In this document: positions 24,679 to 34,599 of the stretch, piece after piece
Layout of the letters: the number at the start of each line of letters is the position of its first letter
Numbering within the stretch: position 1 is the stretch's first letter
Assembly: GCA_964400735.1 (NCBI GenBank)
Contig: CAYNVQ010000001.1
Span: forward strand, 1,110,062-1,174,061
From: CAYNVQ01 sp964400735
GTDB lineage: Bacteria; Acidobacteriota; Aminicenantia; Aminicenantales; Aminicenantaceae
Length of the DNA stretch: 64,000 nucleotides
Direction of reading: 5' to 3'
The notes under the pieces: generated by a model
Database searches by the model: none
What the model saw: only the letters and a program-made list of their open reading frames with translations
Told to the model about the DNA's origin: nothing
Translations under genes and position numbers: made by a program

Positions 24679-26367
24679 CTACAAAACCGAATACGTTATC
24701 TTCGTCAGCTCCACCCGCCGGTTGACCGGCACGATCTGGATCATATTCTCTCCCAATATTGGCTCCAGCTCGATGGAAATGGTATCCCCCTCCAGATAGT
24801 CCTCCCAGACCACCCGGCCGTTGTAAAAAACGGAAATCAGTGGCTCCCTTTTTTCTTCACCCTTTCCGAAATGCAGCCCCAGATCGATTTTTCTTCCATC
24901 CAAAACCAAGCTCTGCCGATACGTCCCTCTTTTGTTTACAGTTCGTCCTACTTCCATCTCCTGAGGAGAAACGATTTCCTGAATTTTGCTGTCGATCTCC
25001 AGGATCTTGGCATTCGCACTCAATCTTTCATAGTTCCTGCGCAGCCTGACCAGGATCTCCAGATTCTCCGGATCCCATTCCAGGGCCCGGTTATAAAAAT
25101 CGATAGAGTCGTATATGAAATCCACCCGCTGGAAAGACTCTGCCACGATCTCCAGGATCTTGACGAACCGCTCCTCCTGTCCCTCGGGAACCACTCCGAA
25201 GCTCCGCATGATGTCGCGGCCGACGCTCATGTTGTCCCGGAACCGGCCTTCCTTCAAAGAGAGATAAAGTTCAAGAGAAAGGCGACCCAGGTCATCAAAC
25301 TTTGCTCCGGTTGCTTCCTTCCCCAATCCTTTTCCCCTGAGATAGATTTCCAGCTCCCCGATGGCCGCTGCACTTCCCTCCTTTTCCAGATATCTCCACA
25401 GAACATCCTCGACATCCTTGATTTCTTCTCCTCGTTCCAGACGGGATTTAACCAGATTCAACAGTGCTTTTTTCTCCAGTTCTTCAAATTCGACCGGATC
25501 TATCCGGTTTTGTAAAGCGGAAATATCTTGATAAAAATGGATTTTCGCCAGAATGTCCAGACACGACTTAAATTGACTTTGGGCTTCCTTGAGACGAAAA
25601 TAAAAAAGAGCGGAATCGCCCTTCTCGAAGGCATCCTTTGCCCTCTGGAATTCCATGAACTCGGCCCCGGATAAATACTTGAGCCGCTCCTCCAGAGATA
25701 GACTTCGTTCTCCTAGGAACTCCGCAAAGTACCGATAAATCTGCGGATCTTCGTGAAGCATCCTATCCATCACCTCATAATCTTCACCGTTGATCTCCCA
25801 AATAATGAACAGGGATTGGATTCGCTCTCTGTCTTTTCCTTCGACGACCCGGTTGAGAATCGAAAGCGTAAATTCCCTGTCCTCCCCTGAAAGGGATGGC
25901 CACTGGGATAAAAAGACCTTCCCGACTTCATATAATACCTCGACATTTCGTCCGGCAAGCATGGCGGCCTTTTTATACTCCTCACGGGCTTTTTCTCCAT
26001 AAGAGGAATCATCGAAGCTCATGTTTTGAAAGGACCGGGCAAGATAGAAATGTCCGAAATAGGATGTGGGATTGATCCTAAGGGATCGTCTGAACTGGCC
26101 GATGGATTTCTGTACGTGGAGGCCTCTTCGGTCTTCCTCGCCGAGACTGCTGACGCCCAGGTCGTGATAGGCTTTCCCCAACTCATAGAAAACGAGGTCG
26201 TTCCAGGGATAAATCCTGGCAGCCTTCTCCAGGACAGCGATTCTTTCTTCCGTCTCTACTCGATCTTCAGCTTCGTAGACGAGATGCTGGTTCCAGTAAA
26301 TGAGTGTGCACAAAACCGCAGCAGTCAGGATGACCGCCATAAAAAAGATTCTCTTCCAAACGGACAT
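24679..26367 (-). CDS. Membrane-anchored TPR-like protein of the exopolysaccharide locus
   Basis: 562 residues from Met at 26367 (AGGAAC about 9 bases upstream; the frame also has an upstream ATG at 26403 that would overlap the ligase by 26 bases). One N-terminal membrane helix (about 8-27) is followed by a long helical region with TPR-like units (AARIYPWNDLVFYELGKAYH, INPTSYFGHFYLARSFQNM, IDFYNRALEWDPENLEILVR). It ends in a beta-rich tail with IDLGLHFGKGEEKREPLISV. TPR proteins in such loci often scaffold the polymerase and kinase. It is squeezed between the ligase/polymerase (11 bases) and the Wza-like gene (12 bases), so tight co-expression is expected. The exact role is unknown. Confidence 0.82.
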   Translation of the reverse strand: MSVWKRIFFMAVILTAAVLCTLIYWNQHLVYEAEDRVETEERIAVLEKAARIYPWNDLVFYELGKAYHDLGVSSLGEEDRRGLHVQKSIGQFRRSLRINPTSYFGHFYLARSFQNMSFDDSSYGEKAREEYKKAAMLAGRNVEVLYEVGKVFLSQWPSLSGEDREFTLSILNRVVEGKDRERIQSLFIIWEINGEDYEVMDRMLHEDPQIYRYFAEFLGERSLSLEERLKYLSGAEFMEFQRAKDAFEKGDSALFYFRLKEAQSQFKSCLDILAKIHFYQDISALQNRIDPVEFEELEKKALLNLVKSRLERGEEIKDVEDVLWRYLEKEGSAAAIGELEIYLRGKGLGKEATGAKFDDLGRLSLELYLSLKEGRFRDNMSVGRDIMRSFGVVPEGQEERFVKILEIVAESFQRVDFIYDSIDFYNRALEWDPENLEILVRLRRNYERLSANAKILEIDSKIQEIVSPQEMEVGRTVNKRGTYRQSLVLDGRKIDLGLHFGKGEEKREPLISVFYNGRVVWEDYLEGDTISIELEPILGENMIQIVPVNRRVELTKITYSVL

Positions 26368-26377
26368 TTTCTTGTTC

Positions 26378-27874
26378 CTATTTTCCACTTGAATCGTTCG
26401 CATTTTTATTTTCGTTCTTTTTGTAAAAAACGACGACGGCTGTCAGAGAAAGCACCACCGAAAAAAGCAGCCTATTGGCCGGAATATGAAGATTGAAATC
26501 GGTCAGGCTGTGAATCAGGATACAGACAACAGCCACGATCCCCCCCAGGCCCAGTCCTTTGACTTCAGGATGCCGTCTATCCTTCCAGACCAGAAAGGAC
26601 TTCACCAAAACATAGAGGATGCCTCCCAGGACCAAGACCATCCCGATTAGTCCGAGCTCCGCCAGGTATTCGATATAGTCGTTGTGGGCATGATACAGAC
26701 GGATCAGGACCTCCTCCCCTTCCCTATCCGGATAAAGGGATGGAAAAGTACCGAGACCAGTCCCCACAAGGGGGTAGTCAGCAAATATTTCCGCGGTATC
26801 GGCCCAGTAGGTCGGTCTTCCTTCTCTTAAAAGCTTATCCAGGGCAAACCGGTCGATCGTCGCATCGATGCCTATATAGAGCGAGACAACGATGATGATG
26901 ATGAACACGACAGCGATAAAATTCCTCGACCATTTCCTCTCGTGCGCAGCCTGCTTGAAAAAAAGGAGAATCGATCCGAAAATGAGGATAAAGCTGAAAA
27001 CGAGCAAAAACATGCCGGAACGGGATTGGGAAAAAACGACGGCAAGGGCCATGACCACGATGCCTAGAGAAAAGATAAGGCTTACGGACAACCTTTTATC
27101 AGAAAGATGCGCCAGCCTGTCCTTCCATCTCAGGTTCATCAGGGAAAAAAGATCCAGCCTGGCTATGACCAGCCCCACAGCCAGCGGAATGACCATCTCC
27201 ATGTAGCCCGAAAAATGGTTTCGGTTGACAAAGGTCCCGCAGACAGAATCCAGGTTGTACATCTTTTTATAAAACAGAATCCTCGGATTCTTATTATAAA
27301 GCTCGAACATCCCGTAAAGGGCCTGGAAAAGGCCCATCCCCACCAGTACTTGGAAAATCCTCATGATCTGCTTCTGTTCCGTGACCGTTCTGATGATCAG
27401 GAATCCCAGAAGAAAATAGGTAAGAACCTCGAGGCCTTCGCGCAGAGTGTGGGCAGGGATGAGGGAAAAGCTGATGAGTTTCAGGCTTGCAAAATCCGGC
27501 GTAAAATTTTTCTGAAATGTGTAGGAGCTGGGGGAGAGAATCCTGACCAGAAACTTGGGTAAGGGGATTATCTGGATAGCTAAAAAGATGAAGAATCCTG
27601 AAAACAGTGCCTTCGGCCATTTGAGAGACTTCAGGAGAAGAGCATTGCTTCGAGGCTTTTCCGTCATCAGTGCATAGGCAGCAAGCATCACCAAAACGAC
27701 AAGCTGGATCACCAGAATCGACCACTCATAGACCGAAGCGGCAGGAAGAGGGCTGAAAACGATCAGCCCGAGTATCCCGTAATCGATAACCTTCCGGAAA
27801 ATTCGATCCTTTTTGGATACAGTTGTGACTCCTAGCATCATTCCAACTTCCAAGTTTCTCGCTCTATCTTTCAA
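26378..27874 (-). CDS. O-antigen ligase/polymerase-like membrane protein (Wzy/WaaL superfamily)
   Basis: 498 residues with about ten to twelve membrane helices. The periplasmic loop near residues 345-400 contains VGTGLGTFPSLYPDREGEE and LYHAHNDYIEYLAELGLIG, the arginine/histidine-bearing Wzy_C/WaaL signature (GxGxGxF and HAHNxYIE). These enzymes polymerise or ligate undecaprenyl-linked oligosaccharides on the periplasmic face. It lies 10 bases after the BY-kinase gene. A second family member is encoded at 42900-44351; whether this one ligates and the other polymerises, or the reverse, cannot be told from sequence. Confidence 0.88.
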   Translation of the reverse strand: MKDRARNLEVGMMLGVTTVSKKDRIFRKVIDYGILGLIVFSPLPAASVYEWSILVIQLVVLVMLAAYALMTEKPRSNALLLKSLKWPKALFSGFFIFLAIQIIPLPKFLVRILSPSSYTFQKNFTPDFASLKLISFSLIPAHTLREGLEVLTYFLLGFLIIRTVTEQKQIMRIFQVLVGMGLFQALYGMFELYNKNPRILFYKKMYNLDSVCGTFVNRNHFSGYMEMVIPLAVGLVIARLDLFSLMNLRWKDRLAHLSDKRLSVSLIFSLGIVVMALAVVFSQSRSGMFLLVFSFILIFGSILLFFKQAAHERKWSRNFIAVVFIIIIVVSLYIGIDATIDRFALDKLLREGRPTYWADTAEIFADYPLVGTGLGTFPSLYPDREGEEVLIRLYHAHNDYIEYLAELGLIGMVLVLGGILYVLVKSFLVWKDRRHPEVKGLGLGGIVAVVCILIHSLTDFNLHIPANRLLFSVVLSLTAVVVFYKKNENKNANDSSGK

Positions 27875-27884
27875 TCATATTTCC

Positions 27885-30176
27885 TCATCGATGCTCTGCT
27901 TCTTCATATTTTCTCCCTTCCGAAGCGCCATAATAACTGTATCTGTAATAAGGATAATAGCCCCTGTAGAAATATTTCCCCTGGCTTCCCTTTAAGCCAT
28001 TGAATATCACACCCATGATCTTGGCATTGGCTCTTTTCAACTCATCCACTGCGCTCATCAGCGGCTTCCGTGTGATCTCTCCCGCTTTCAAAACCAGCAC
28101 CGTTCCGTCCACGAGGGTCGACACAATCACCGCATCGATGGTGACAAGAACCGGTGCCGTATCGAGCAGAACCATATCGAATGCTTTTCCAACCTCCTCC
28201 AGCATTTCCTTCATCCTGGGAGAATTGAGAAGCTCGGAAGGATTGGGAGGAACAGGCCCGCTGGGCAGAAGCCATATATTTTTGATGGAGGTCCTCTGGA
28301 TGGCTTCCTTGAGCTCGACCTTTCCAGCCAGAAAGCCGCTCAATCCTCCCATATTCCCCATTTTGAAGATTCTGTGAAGCCGCGGCTTCCTTATGTCCGC
28401 ATCGATCAGAAGGACATTTTTATCGAGCTGGGCAAAAGCGACGGCAAGATTGGCTACTGTCGAGCTTTTCCCTTCGACCGGAAGGCTGCTGGTCAAAGCG
28501 ATGACCTTAGGAGGAGATTCGGCGTAAGAAAGCAGGATCGAAGTCCTGACCGTCCTGTAGTCATCCGCAATGGCCAGCCTCGGATAGAGATGATTGATGA
28601 GCTCGATGTCCTTCGCCTTCGGTCTGGTTTCTTCAGGATTGGCATCTTTATCCCTACTCGAAGCGCCATATTCTAAAAGCCATCTTCCCTTTCTATGTGA
28701 ATCTTCTGACTCCAGAAGAGGTATTACTCCCAATGCGGGAAGGCCGGTCAGCTTTTCCACCTCTTCTGGTCCTTTTACCGTATTATCCAGATAATCGAGA
28801 AGAAAACACAGCCCCACCCCCCCGAATAGGCCGAATAAAAGGGCAAGCAGAAGATTCATCGTTTTATTGGGAGAGACCGGGCTTCCGGGAACCCCGGCAG
28901 GATCGACCACGCTTATGTTGCTGGCCTTCAAGCTCTCCAGCTCCTTGGAGACGTTAATCTGCGTTTGGATATTGAGCAAACTGTTCAGCCGTGTTTTAAG
29001 GCTTTCCACTTCATAGCTCAATGTCTTGTAAAAAACGATGGCCGACTGCATCTTAGTGATCTCTGCTTCCTGTCTCTCCAGCTCCCTCCTCAAGTTCCGC
29101 TCATTCTGGAGGGCGATGTTGTACTCGGACTCGATCGACTGAATGGCCTGGCGTAGGTTCTCCTCGGCTCGATCCATTTTATTCTTGGCCTGGATAAGGA
29201 TTGGATTGTTGCTTCCCAGGGTTCTCCTCTTTTCGTCATAATCATTCTTGGCATTCAGGTATTCGGTTTGGAGCTCACGGATCCTGGGATCATCTATATT
29301 GGGAAGCGAATCGATATCGGCATCGCTTACTCTTGAGAATACGGCCCCGATCCTGTTCCTTTCGATCACGGCCTGGTTGTAGGCATCATAGAGGCGCCGG
29401 TAGGTCGTGAATGCCGCGCTCTCCTCCTCGCTCTCCGGATTGCTCAAAATAAGACTCTGCTCTTCCCCATATTTCTGGAGCTCTCTTTCCCTCGCCTCTA
29501 GTTGAACGCGCAGGTTGTCTATCTGTTTGCTTAGGTCATTGGAGAATCTCTCCGTCCTCTCATACCTGAGCCCGCTGGCAAACTCTTTGAACTCCTCTGC
29601 ATAGGCATTGACGATTTCTGCAGACAATCTAGGAACTCGAGAGGTATAGCTCACATCCACGAGTTTGGTGTCTCTTCTGAGAGACAGATCGAGATTGGCT
29701 CGAATAAGTCCTGCATAACGAGAATTGGGACTGGATTGAACTTGTGGACTTTCCTCTTCGTTTGATTTCTTTCCAGAGAGCAGCCATTTTAAGGTGATGA
29801 TTTTTTTTACAGAAGAAAAAAGGCTTGCTTTGGGCTGAAGCCCCTTCAATAGCTCAGACCGATTTACAAGATTCAATCTTTCCGCAACTCTGGCTGCCAG
29901 GTTTTTGCTCTTCAGCATCTCCAACTGGGTGTTGAACGCCCTCATATCTGTAATTTGGCGGGGATTCCCGAATTCATCCTCTATGCTGATAACTCTGGAT
30001 GCATCCTCCTCGATAACTAGAGTCGCAGTTGCCCTATATCGAGGAGCTGCAGTAAACGTGAAAATCATTGTAAAAAGAATAATGGCAGTAGCAAACGTTA
30101 TAAGCACCCACTTTCTTTTCTCGATAACCCTCCAGTACTCCATAAGGTCGATTTCTTTTCTTTCTTCTTGTTCCAT
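27885..30176 (-). CDS. Wzc-type polysaccharide co-polymerase / BY-family tyrosine kinase
   Basis: 763 residues. The first membrane helix (about 24-43), the Wzz periplasmic domain with long coiled coils (about 200-260 and 300-400) and the second helix (about 440-460, preceded by the Pro-rich GVPGSPVSPNKTMN) are followed by the cytoplasmic kinase domain. That domain has Walker A SSLPVEGKSST (K570), Walker A' VLLIDADIRKP (588-598) and Walker B MVLLDTAPV (668-676). The C-terminus is a tyrosine cluster (ten Tyr between about 735 and 757), the autophosphorylation site. It controls chain length together with the PHP phosphatase at 22778. Kinase and co-polymerase are fused, as in Proteobacteria, not split as in Firmicutes. 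Confidence 0.94.
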   Translation of the reverse strand: MEQEERKEIDLMEYWRVIEKRKWVLITFATAIILFTMIFTFTAAPRYRATATLVIEEDASRVISIEDEFGNPRQITDMRAFNTQLEMLKSKNLAARVAERLNLVNRSELLKGLQPKASLFSSVKKIITLKWLLSGKKSNEEESPQVQSSPNSRYAGLIRANLDLSLRRDTKLVDVSYTSRVPRLSAEIVNAYAEEFKEFASGLRYERTERFSNDLSKQIDNLRVQLEARERELQKYGEEQSLILSNPESEEESAAFTTYRRLYDAYNQAVIERNRIGAVFSRVSDADIDSLPNIDDPRIRELQTEYLNAKNDYDEKRRTLGSNNPILIQAKNKMDRAEENLRQAIQSIESEYNIALQNERNLRRELERQEAEITKMQSAIVFYKTLSYEVESLKTRLNSLLNIQTQINVSKELESLKASNISVVDPAGVPGSPVSPNKTMNLLLALLFGLFGGVGLCFLLDYLDNTVKGPEEVEKLTGLPALGVIPLLESEDSHRKGRWLLEYGASSRDKDANPEETRPKAKDIELINHLYPRLAIADDYRTVRTSILLSYAESPPKVIALTSSLPVEGKSSTVANLAVAFAQLDKNVLLIDADIRKPRLHRIFKMGNMGGLSGFLAGKVELKEAIQRTSIKNIWLLPSGPVPPNPSELLNSPRMKEMLEEVGKAFDMVLLDTAPVLVTIDAVIVSTLVDGTVLVLKAGEITRKPLMSAVDELKRANAKIMGVIFNGLKGSQGKYFYRGYYPYYRYSYYGASEGRKYEEAEHR

Positions 30177-30228
30177 TTCCTTTACCCTTCTAAATTATGT
30201 CGATTATTTCCTTTCCATTTTGTTTTTA

Positions 30229-31494
30229 TCAAAAGTCATATACTAGATATCCTCCGATAGATATTCTCGCCCTTGCGAATTCCTCTAAGCTTGAATCTCT
30301 CTTCCAATGAGTTACATTCAATCCAATCCCTGTATTTTTTATGATCCTGAATGCAATCCCTGCCGAATGGGAAATATATTTGTCTTTTCGTATTGATTTT
30401 CCAACTCCTCCACCTGGCAGTTGAACAATCTGCCCTTCTGGATATTCGCCCGATCCATAGCTGAAATCATAATCCAGCCTGATGATATGAGTTAGATAAA
30501 ACGAAATTCCGGATCCAAATCGATTGACGATAAAATATAAATTCGTGCTTGAATAAGAAAATTGAAAATCCTTGACGTATTGGAGCCGCAGATTGAATCG
30601 TCCCAGCCTGATATCCAAACCTGTATCACCAACAAGGCCTGAAAACCTTTTATCATTATCTATCCTATTAATGAGCCATCTGTATCCCAAGGAAAGGACT
30701 CCTCTTGCCTTTCCTAAGAGGGGAAATCTGATTCCAGACCTCAGTATATAAGAATACGAATTGCGCCACTGAAATTCAGGATCATCGAAGTCATATTCCG
30801 TATACCCGGCTGTTAAGAAAAAGTCACTTTCCAAGAAAATACTGTAATAAAACTCAAAATTACCGCTTTTCTCTTCACGGTTCAAAGTTCTTGAGTAACT
30901 TATCTCTGCTTCGGTATCCTCGTATCCCATACGATTCACTCGACCATAAAAACCTAGTGCTGTTCCACGCCGCGTTTCATAAAAAAAGCTGGCATTGTAT
31001 TCTCTTAGTTCCACATAAATTCTCTCATCAAACTCAGGTGTTATCCTCTGCCGTAGCTTCCGGTATTGATAATTTCCGGATAGAACAAACCGGTTTAAGA
31101 GAAGAAATCGAGCTCCAGGAGAAAAGCCGTAATGTATCCCACGTTGTTTATCCTCATTTAAAAAAAAGTCATACCCTGGGCTGATATCCAATGATATGAT
31201 TATCCAATCTCTATGGGGAAGATAAAAAGTGAAGGGCAAAGAAATCGAAGCTGTGTAGTCACCGATTGGATTATCATCCTCTTTCATCTGATAAATATTG
31301 TTATCGTATCCAATATTACTCAATTGGAGTGAAGGAAAAATCCTGAAAGGTCCAAGATTCCATCTTGCATTCTCTCGAATACTTTCTGATTCCGATTTAA
31401 AGGTTTGATAATCCTGACCAAAGGAATAACTCAATGTAATAAATAGGGCAAAAAAGAAGAATACAAAACAAAAACGAGTTGTTCTCATTTTCAC
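30229..31494 (-). CDS. Outer-membrane beta-barrel protein of the exopolysaccharide locus
   Basis: 421 residues. The signal peptide (about 1-27, FCFVFFFFALFITLSYSFGQ) is followed by a chain of alternating aromatic/polar strands to the end, terminating in ISIGGYLVYDF, a classical outer-membrane barrel C-terminus (final Phe). About sixteen strands can be imagined. Such BBP2/EpsL-like barrels accompany Wza-like proteins that lack their own outer-membrane pore, so it may form the exit port. It lies 14 bases after the WecA-fusion gene and 52 bases before the BY-kinase gene. Confidence 0.82.
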   Translation of the reverse strand: MKMRTTRFCFVFFFFALFITLSYSFGQDYQTFKSESESIRENARWNLGPFRIFPSLQLSNIGYDNNIYQMKEDDNPIGDYTASISLPFTFYLPHRDWIIISLDISPGYDFFLNEDKQRGIHYGFSPGARFLLLNRFVLSGNYQYRKLRQRITPEFDERIYVELREYNASFFYETRRGTALGFYGRVNRMGYEDTEAEISYSRTLNREEKSGNFEFYYSIFLESDFFLTAGYTEYDFDDPEFQWRNSYSYILRSGIRFPLLGKARGVLSLGYRWLINRIDNDKRFSGLVGDTGLDIRLGRFNLRLQYVKDFQFSYSSTNLYFIVNRFGSGISFYLTHIIRLDYDFSYGSGEYPEGQIVQLPGGGVGKSIRKDKYISHSAGIAFRIIKNTGIGLNVTHWKRDSSLEEFARARISIGGYLVYDF

Positions 31495-31508
31495 TCTACG
31501 CCATCTTC

Positions 31509-33395
31509 CTACTCATTGCTCAATTCCGGAAAGTCATAAAATCGGAACTCGAACTGTCTCATGATTATACCCTTTCTCTTGCAAAAATCTAACAGCTTTC
31601 CAATCTTATCCTTCCCTATCTTATCGGTAGAAATGACGATTTCTTCGATCTCTTTATTCAATGCGATTTCTTCTATTTCTTCAATTGATCCCAGAATTGG
31701 ACAGTTGTGGATCATTTTCCCTTTTTTTTGAAAATCATCATCGATAAACCCTATAGGCGATGCGAAATAAGACCCATTGTATTTTATTTCTTTCAAGGCG
31801 ATAGAACCTCTATGGCCAGCCCCATAAATTAGGACTTTTTTGCCCCTGCTTTCTGCATCTTTACTGTATAAATTATTCACAATTCTAAAGGATGCTCTGA
31901 AGCCAATCACAAATGTGCTTAACAGATAAAAATCCAACAAAAAGAAAACAAACCCTCCAAAAGGATTAAGTCCGAAAATGAAACCCAGGAGGATATCCGA
32001 CGCCAGAGTTGCCAAGACGAGCGTTTTTCCCGCCAGCAACAAATCTTCGATACTCGAATACAACCATTCTCCTTTATACAAACCCATCAGATAAAAGATG
32101 GTGATTTTTGTGAATAAAACAATGGGAAGGGCCTCTACAAAAGGGTTCCTATCCACTACACCAAAATTCCTCATAATCAAAACAAAACTCAGATAAAAAG
32201 ATGCCGTGATAAGGAGCAGATCAAAGAACGCATGAAAGGTTCTTTTTTTAAAGACAGGGAAATTGAACAAGGGAATCAGCAGCCCGCTCTCAAGAATCTT
32301 GAATTCCTGATAATTAAGAGATCTGACGCCGACAAAAACAGCAACCAATATAGCGGATAAAAACAACGTCCTATTTAAATCCGCAATGGCAACCGAAATA
32401 AGAGCGAATACGCCGAGTCCTGCACATAATCCATACAGAAACAAAACGGCTTTCCGCTGAGAGAATCCCATCTTCAGCAACCGATGATGGATGTGGTCTT
32501 TGTCCGCCTGAAACATGGAAGCCCCACGGAAAAATAGAGCCTTGACTTTACCGTTATGGTTGGAATAATCCACCAAATGAGCAGAGCGTAAAAACCTTCG
32601 GATCATCGAGAGCAAGGTCTCCATTATGGGGAGTCCAAGAACCAATATGGGCGCCAGTACAGCCACGATAACAGCGCCCTTAGTACTTCCCTTAATTGAT
32701 AAGACGGATAGTAAAAATCCCAACAAAAGGCTGCCAGAATCTCCCAGAAAAATCTTGGCCGGATAAAAATTATATCGGAGAAAACCAAGCAAGCTCCCGG
32801 CCAGTATCAATGCAGCAAGAGCTATTCCAATATTTTGGTTCAGAAAAGCGATCCCAGCAATGGCCGCACAAACAATAAACGAAGTCCCAGCAGCTAAACC
32901 ATCGAGTCCATCCACAAGATTTAAAGCGTTGGTGATTCCTACCACCCAGAGAATGGTCAGGGGAATAGAAAAAAGACCTAAATCAATGATATTCCCGCTA
33001 ATGGGATTGGCTATTTCATATATGCCCATCCCGAATAGAAGCAGAAGTGATCCAGACAGAATCTGAATCAGAAATTTGATCCCTGGCTTCAGCCTCTTGA
33101 TGTCATCATAAATGCCTAAGCCAAGAATAATTATCTGGCATAAAAGCAAGGCTTTCCAATTCTCCAGGAAAAAATTCTTGATATATACATCACCGAGAAT
33201 AAAACCCATCAGAAGAGCAAAATTGAAAGTGATAAAAATAGGAACGCCGCCTAAAAGCGGCACAGGCTTCTGGTGGATTTTTCTTTCCGAAGGAAGATCC
33301 AAAATTTTTGCTCTCTTTGCCAGTAATCGCACCAAAGGCGTTACTGCCAAAGAAACAGCAACCGCCGATAAAAAGAAGAGAAGGTATTTGATCAT
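31509..33395 (-). CDS. WecA/MraY-like sugar-phosphate transferase fused to a PglD/CapD-type Rossmann domain
   Basis: 628 residues. Residues 1-about 345 form the polyprenyl-phosphate N-acetylhexosamine-1-phosphate transferase: PSERKIHQKPVPLLGG, the DD pair at 97-98, NALNLVDGLDGLA (156-168), FLGDSGS (216-222) and HIHHRL (301-306), the complete catalytic set. Four more membrane helices (about 385-500) lead to a C-terminal Rossmann domain with GAGHRG (525-530). That part resembles the N-terminal half of CapD/FlaA1-type membrane nucleoside-sugar dehydratases but lacks their catalytic half. The enzyme would start the repeat unit on undecaprenyl phosphate; the fused part may only bind a nucleotide. 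wecB lies immediately upstream. Confidence 0.9.
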   Translation of the reverse strand: MIKYLLFFLSAVAVSLAVTPLVRLLAKRAKILDLPSERKIHQKPVPLLGGVPIFITFNFALLMGFILGDVYIKNFFLENWKALLLCQIIILGLGIYDDIKRLKPGIKFLIQILSGSLLLLFGMGIYEIANPISGNIIDLGLFSIPLTILWVVGITNALNLVDGLDGLAAGTSFIVCAAIAGIAFLNQNIGIALAALILAGSLLGFLRYNFYPAKIFLGDSGSLLLGFLLSVLSIKGSTKGAVIVAVLAPILVLGLPIMETLLSMIRRFLRSAHLVDYSNHNGKVKALFFRGASMFQADKDHIHHRLLKMGFSQRKAVLFLYGLCAGLGVFALISVAIADLNRTLFLSAILVAVFVGVRSLNYQEFKILESGLLIPLFNFPVFKKRTFHAFFDLLLITASFYLSFVLIMRNFGVVDRNPFVEALPIVLFTKITIFYLMGLYKGEWLYSSIEDLLLAGKTLVLATLASDILLGFIFGLNPFGGFVFFLLDFYLLSTFVIGFRASFRIVNNLYSKDAESRGKKVLIYGAGHRGSIALKEIKYNGSYFASPIGFIDDDFQKKGKMIHNCPILGSIEEIEEIALNKEIEEIVISTDKIGKDKIGKLLDFCKRKGIIMRQFEFRFYDFPELSNE

Positions 33396-33420
33396 TTTGG
33401 TAGCCCCGCTTAAAAGCTAT

Positions 33421-34599
33421 TTACAATCTAGCCGTCAAAATCTTGACGATTCTATAAGCTGTTTTGCCATCCCAATACTTGAGTCTTTTTTTTTTCGGGA
33501 GTACGTTTTTTAATATGTCTATCGCCACATTGAAAATTCTTTGTGGATCCGTCCCTACAATAATATTGGTGCCTTCCCGAACAGTGATGGGTCTTTCCGT
33601 GTTTTTTCTAAGAGTAAGACAAGGAATACCCAAAAATGTAGTTTCTTCCTGGATGCCCCCTGAATCAGTTAACACCATTTTGGCATTAGCCATCAAGCAT
33701 AGAAAATCTAGATAACTTAATGGTGGGATTAAAAGTATTTTTTGAAAATTTGATTCTTTAGGCTGATTAAAAACTCTTTTATCTGCAACAAAAAACTTCT
33801 GTTGAAACTTATTTTTTTCGATCATTTTTAGTGTTCGTGGATGCGCTGGAAAGACAACAGGAATATGTCCAGATAATTTATCTAATGCCATAAAGATCTT
33901 CTTTAAAGTATTTCCTTCATCAACATTTGATGGACGGTGAAGCGTAAGGACGGCATATTCTCTTTTTCGTCCGTTCTCCTTTAAAGAAAGTTCATGCAGA
34001 ATATCTGATTTTTCTGCTAATTTTAAATTTTGCCGAAGAGCGTCTATCATTACATTGCCGACAAAATGAATCTTTCGAACAGGAATTCCTTCATTCAACA
34101 AATTTTTGGCTGCGTCTTCACAAGTTGTGAACAAAAAATCGGAGATTCTATCGGTTAGAATCCTATTAATCTCTTCTGGCATTGTTCTATCAAAACTCCT
34201 CAATCCGGCTTCCACGTGAGCAACCGGGATTAAAAGCTTTGCTGCCACAAGAGCACAGGCAATTGTGGAATTCACATCTCCAACAACAACGATTAAATCC
34301 GGATTCACTTCAAAACAAACCCTCTCAAATTCAATCATAATTCTTCCAGTCTGTTCTGCATGTGTTCCTGAGCCAACGTTTAGGCAAAAATCAGGTTCAT
34401 TCAAGCCCAAATCATTAAAAAAATATTTTGACATAGAATCATCATAATGCTGGCCCGTATGAACCGTTAAACATTCTATCTTTAATCCCTGAGATCCCTT
34501 ATTTTTATTAAAATTTTTAAAAGATTCTAAAAGAGGAGCAATTTTCATAAAATTTGGACGCGCTCCTCCCACTAAGATGATTTTTAATTTCCTGTAAAT
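33421..34599 (-). CDS. wecB: UDP-N-acetylglucosamine 2-epimerase (non-hydrolysing)
   Basis: Interconverts UDP-GlcNAc and UDP-ManNAc. Family motifs are GGARPNFMKIAPLL at the N-terminus, DVNSTIACALVAAK, HVEAGLRSFDRTMPEEINR and SGGIQEETTFLGIPCL. The only Met/Val starts in frame (GTG at 34572) would truncate the first beta strand of the Rossmann fold. The frame continues upstream as YRKLKIILVGGARP and is preceded by AGAGGAGA about 8 bases before an ATT codon at 34599. An ATT start, or a one-base indel in the upstream T-run behind an ATG at 34627, is the likely explanation. It is the last gene of the compositionally normal core before the AT-rich block. Confidence 0.85.
   Translation of the reverse strand: MYRKLKIILVGGARPNFMKIAPLLESFKNFNKNKGSQGLKIECLTVHTGQHYDDSMSKYFFNDLGLNEPDFCLNVGSGTHAEQTGRIMIEFERVCFEVNPDLIVVVGDVNSTIACALVAAKLLIPVAHVEAGLRSFDRTMPEEINRILTDRISDFLFTTCEDAAKNLLNEGIPVRKIHFVGNVMIDALRQNLKLAEKSDILHELSLKENGRKREYAVLTLHRPSNVDEGNTLKKIFMALDKLSGHIPVVFPAHPRTLKMIEKNKFQQKFFVADKRVFNQPKESNFQKILLIPPLSYLDFLCLMANAKMVLTDSGGIQEETTFLGIPCLTLRKNTERPITVREGTNIIVGTDPQRIFNVAIDILKNVLPKKKRLKYWDGKTAYRIVKILTARL

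Noticed and set aside
24679..26403. Longer TPR protein starting at 26403
   Set aside because: It would overlap the upstream ligase by 26 bases. The ATG at 26367 has a better ribosome site and a cleaner membrane anchor; both remain possible.
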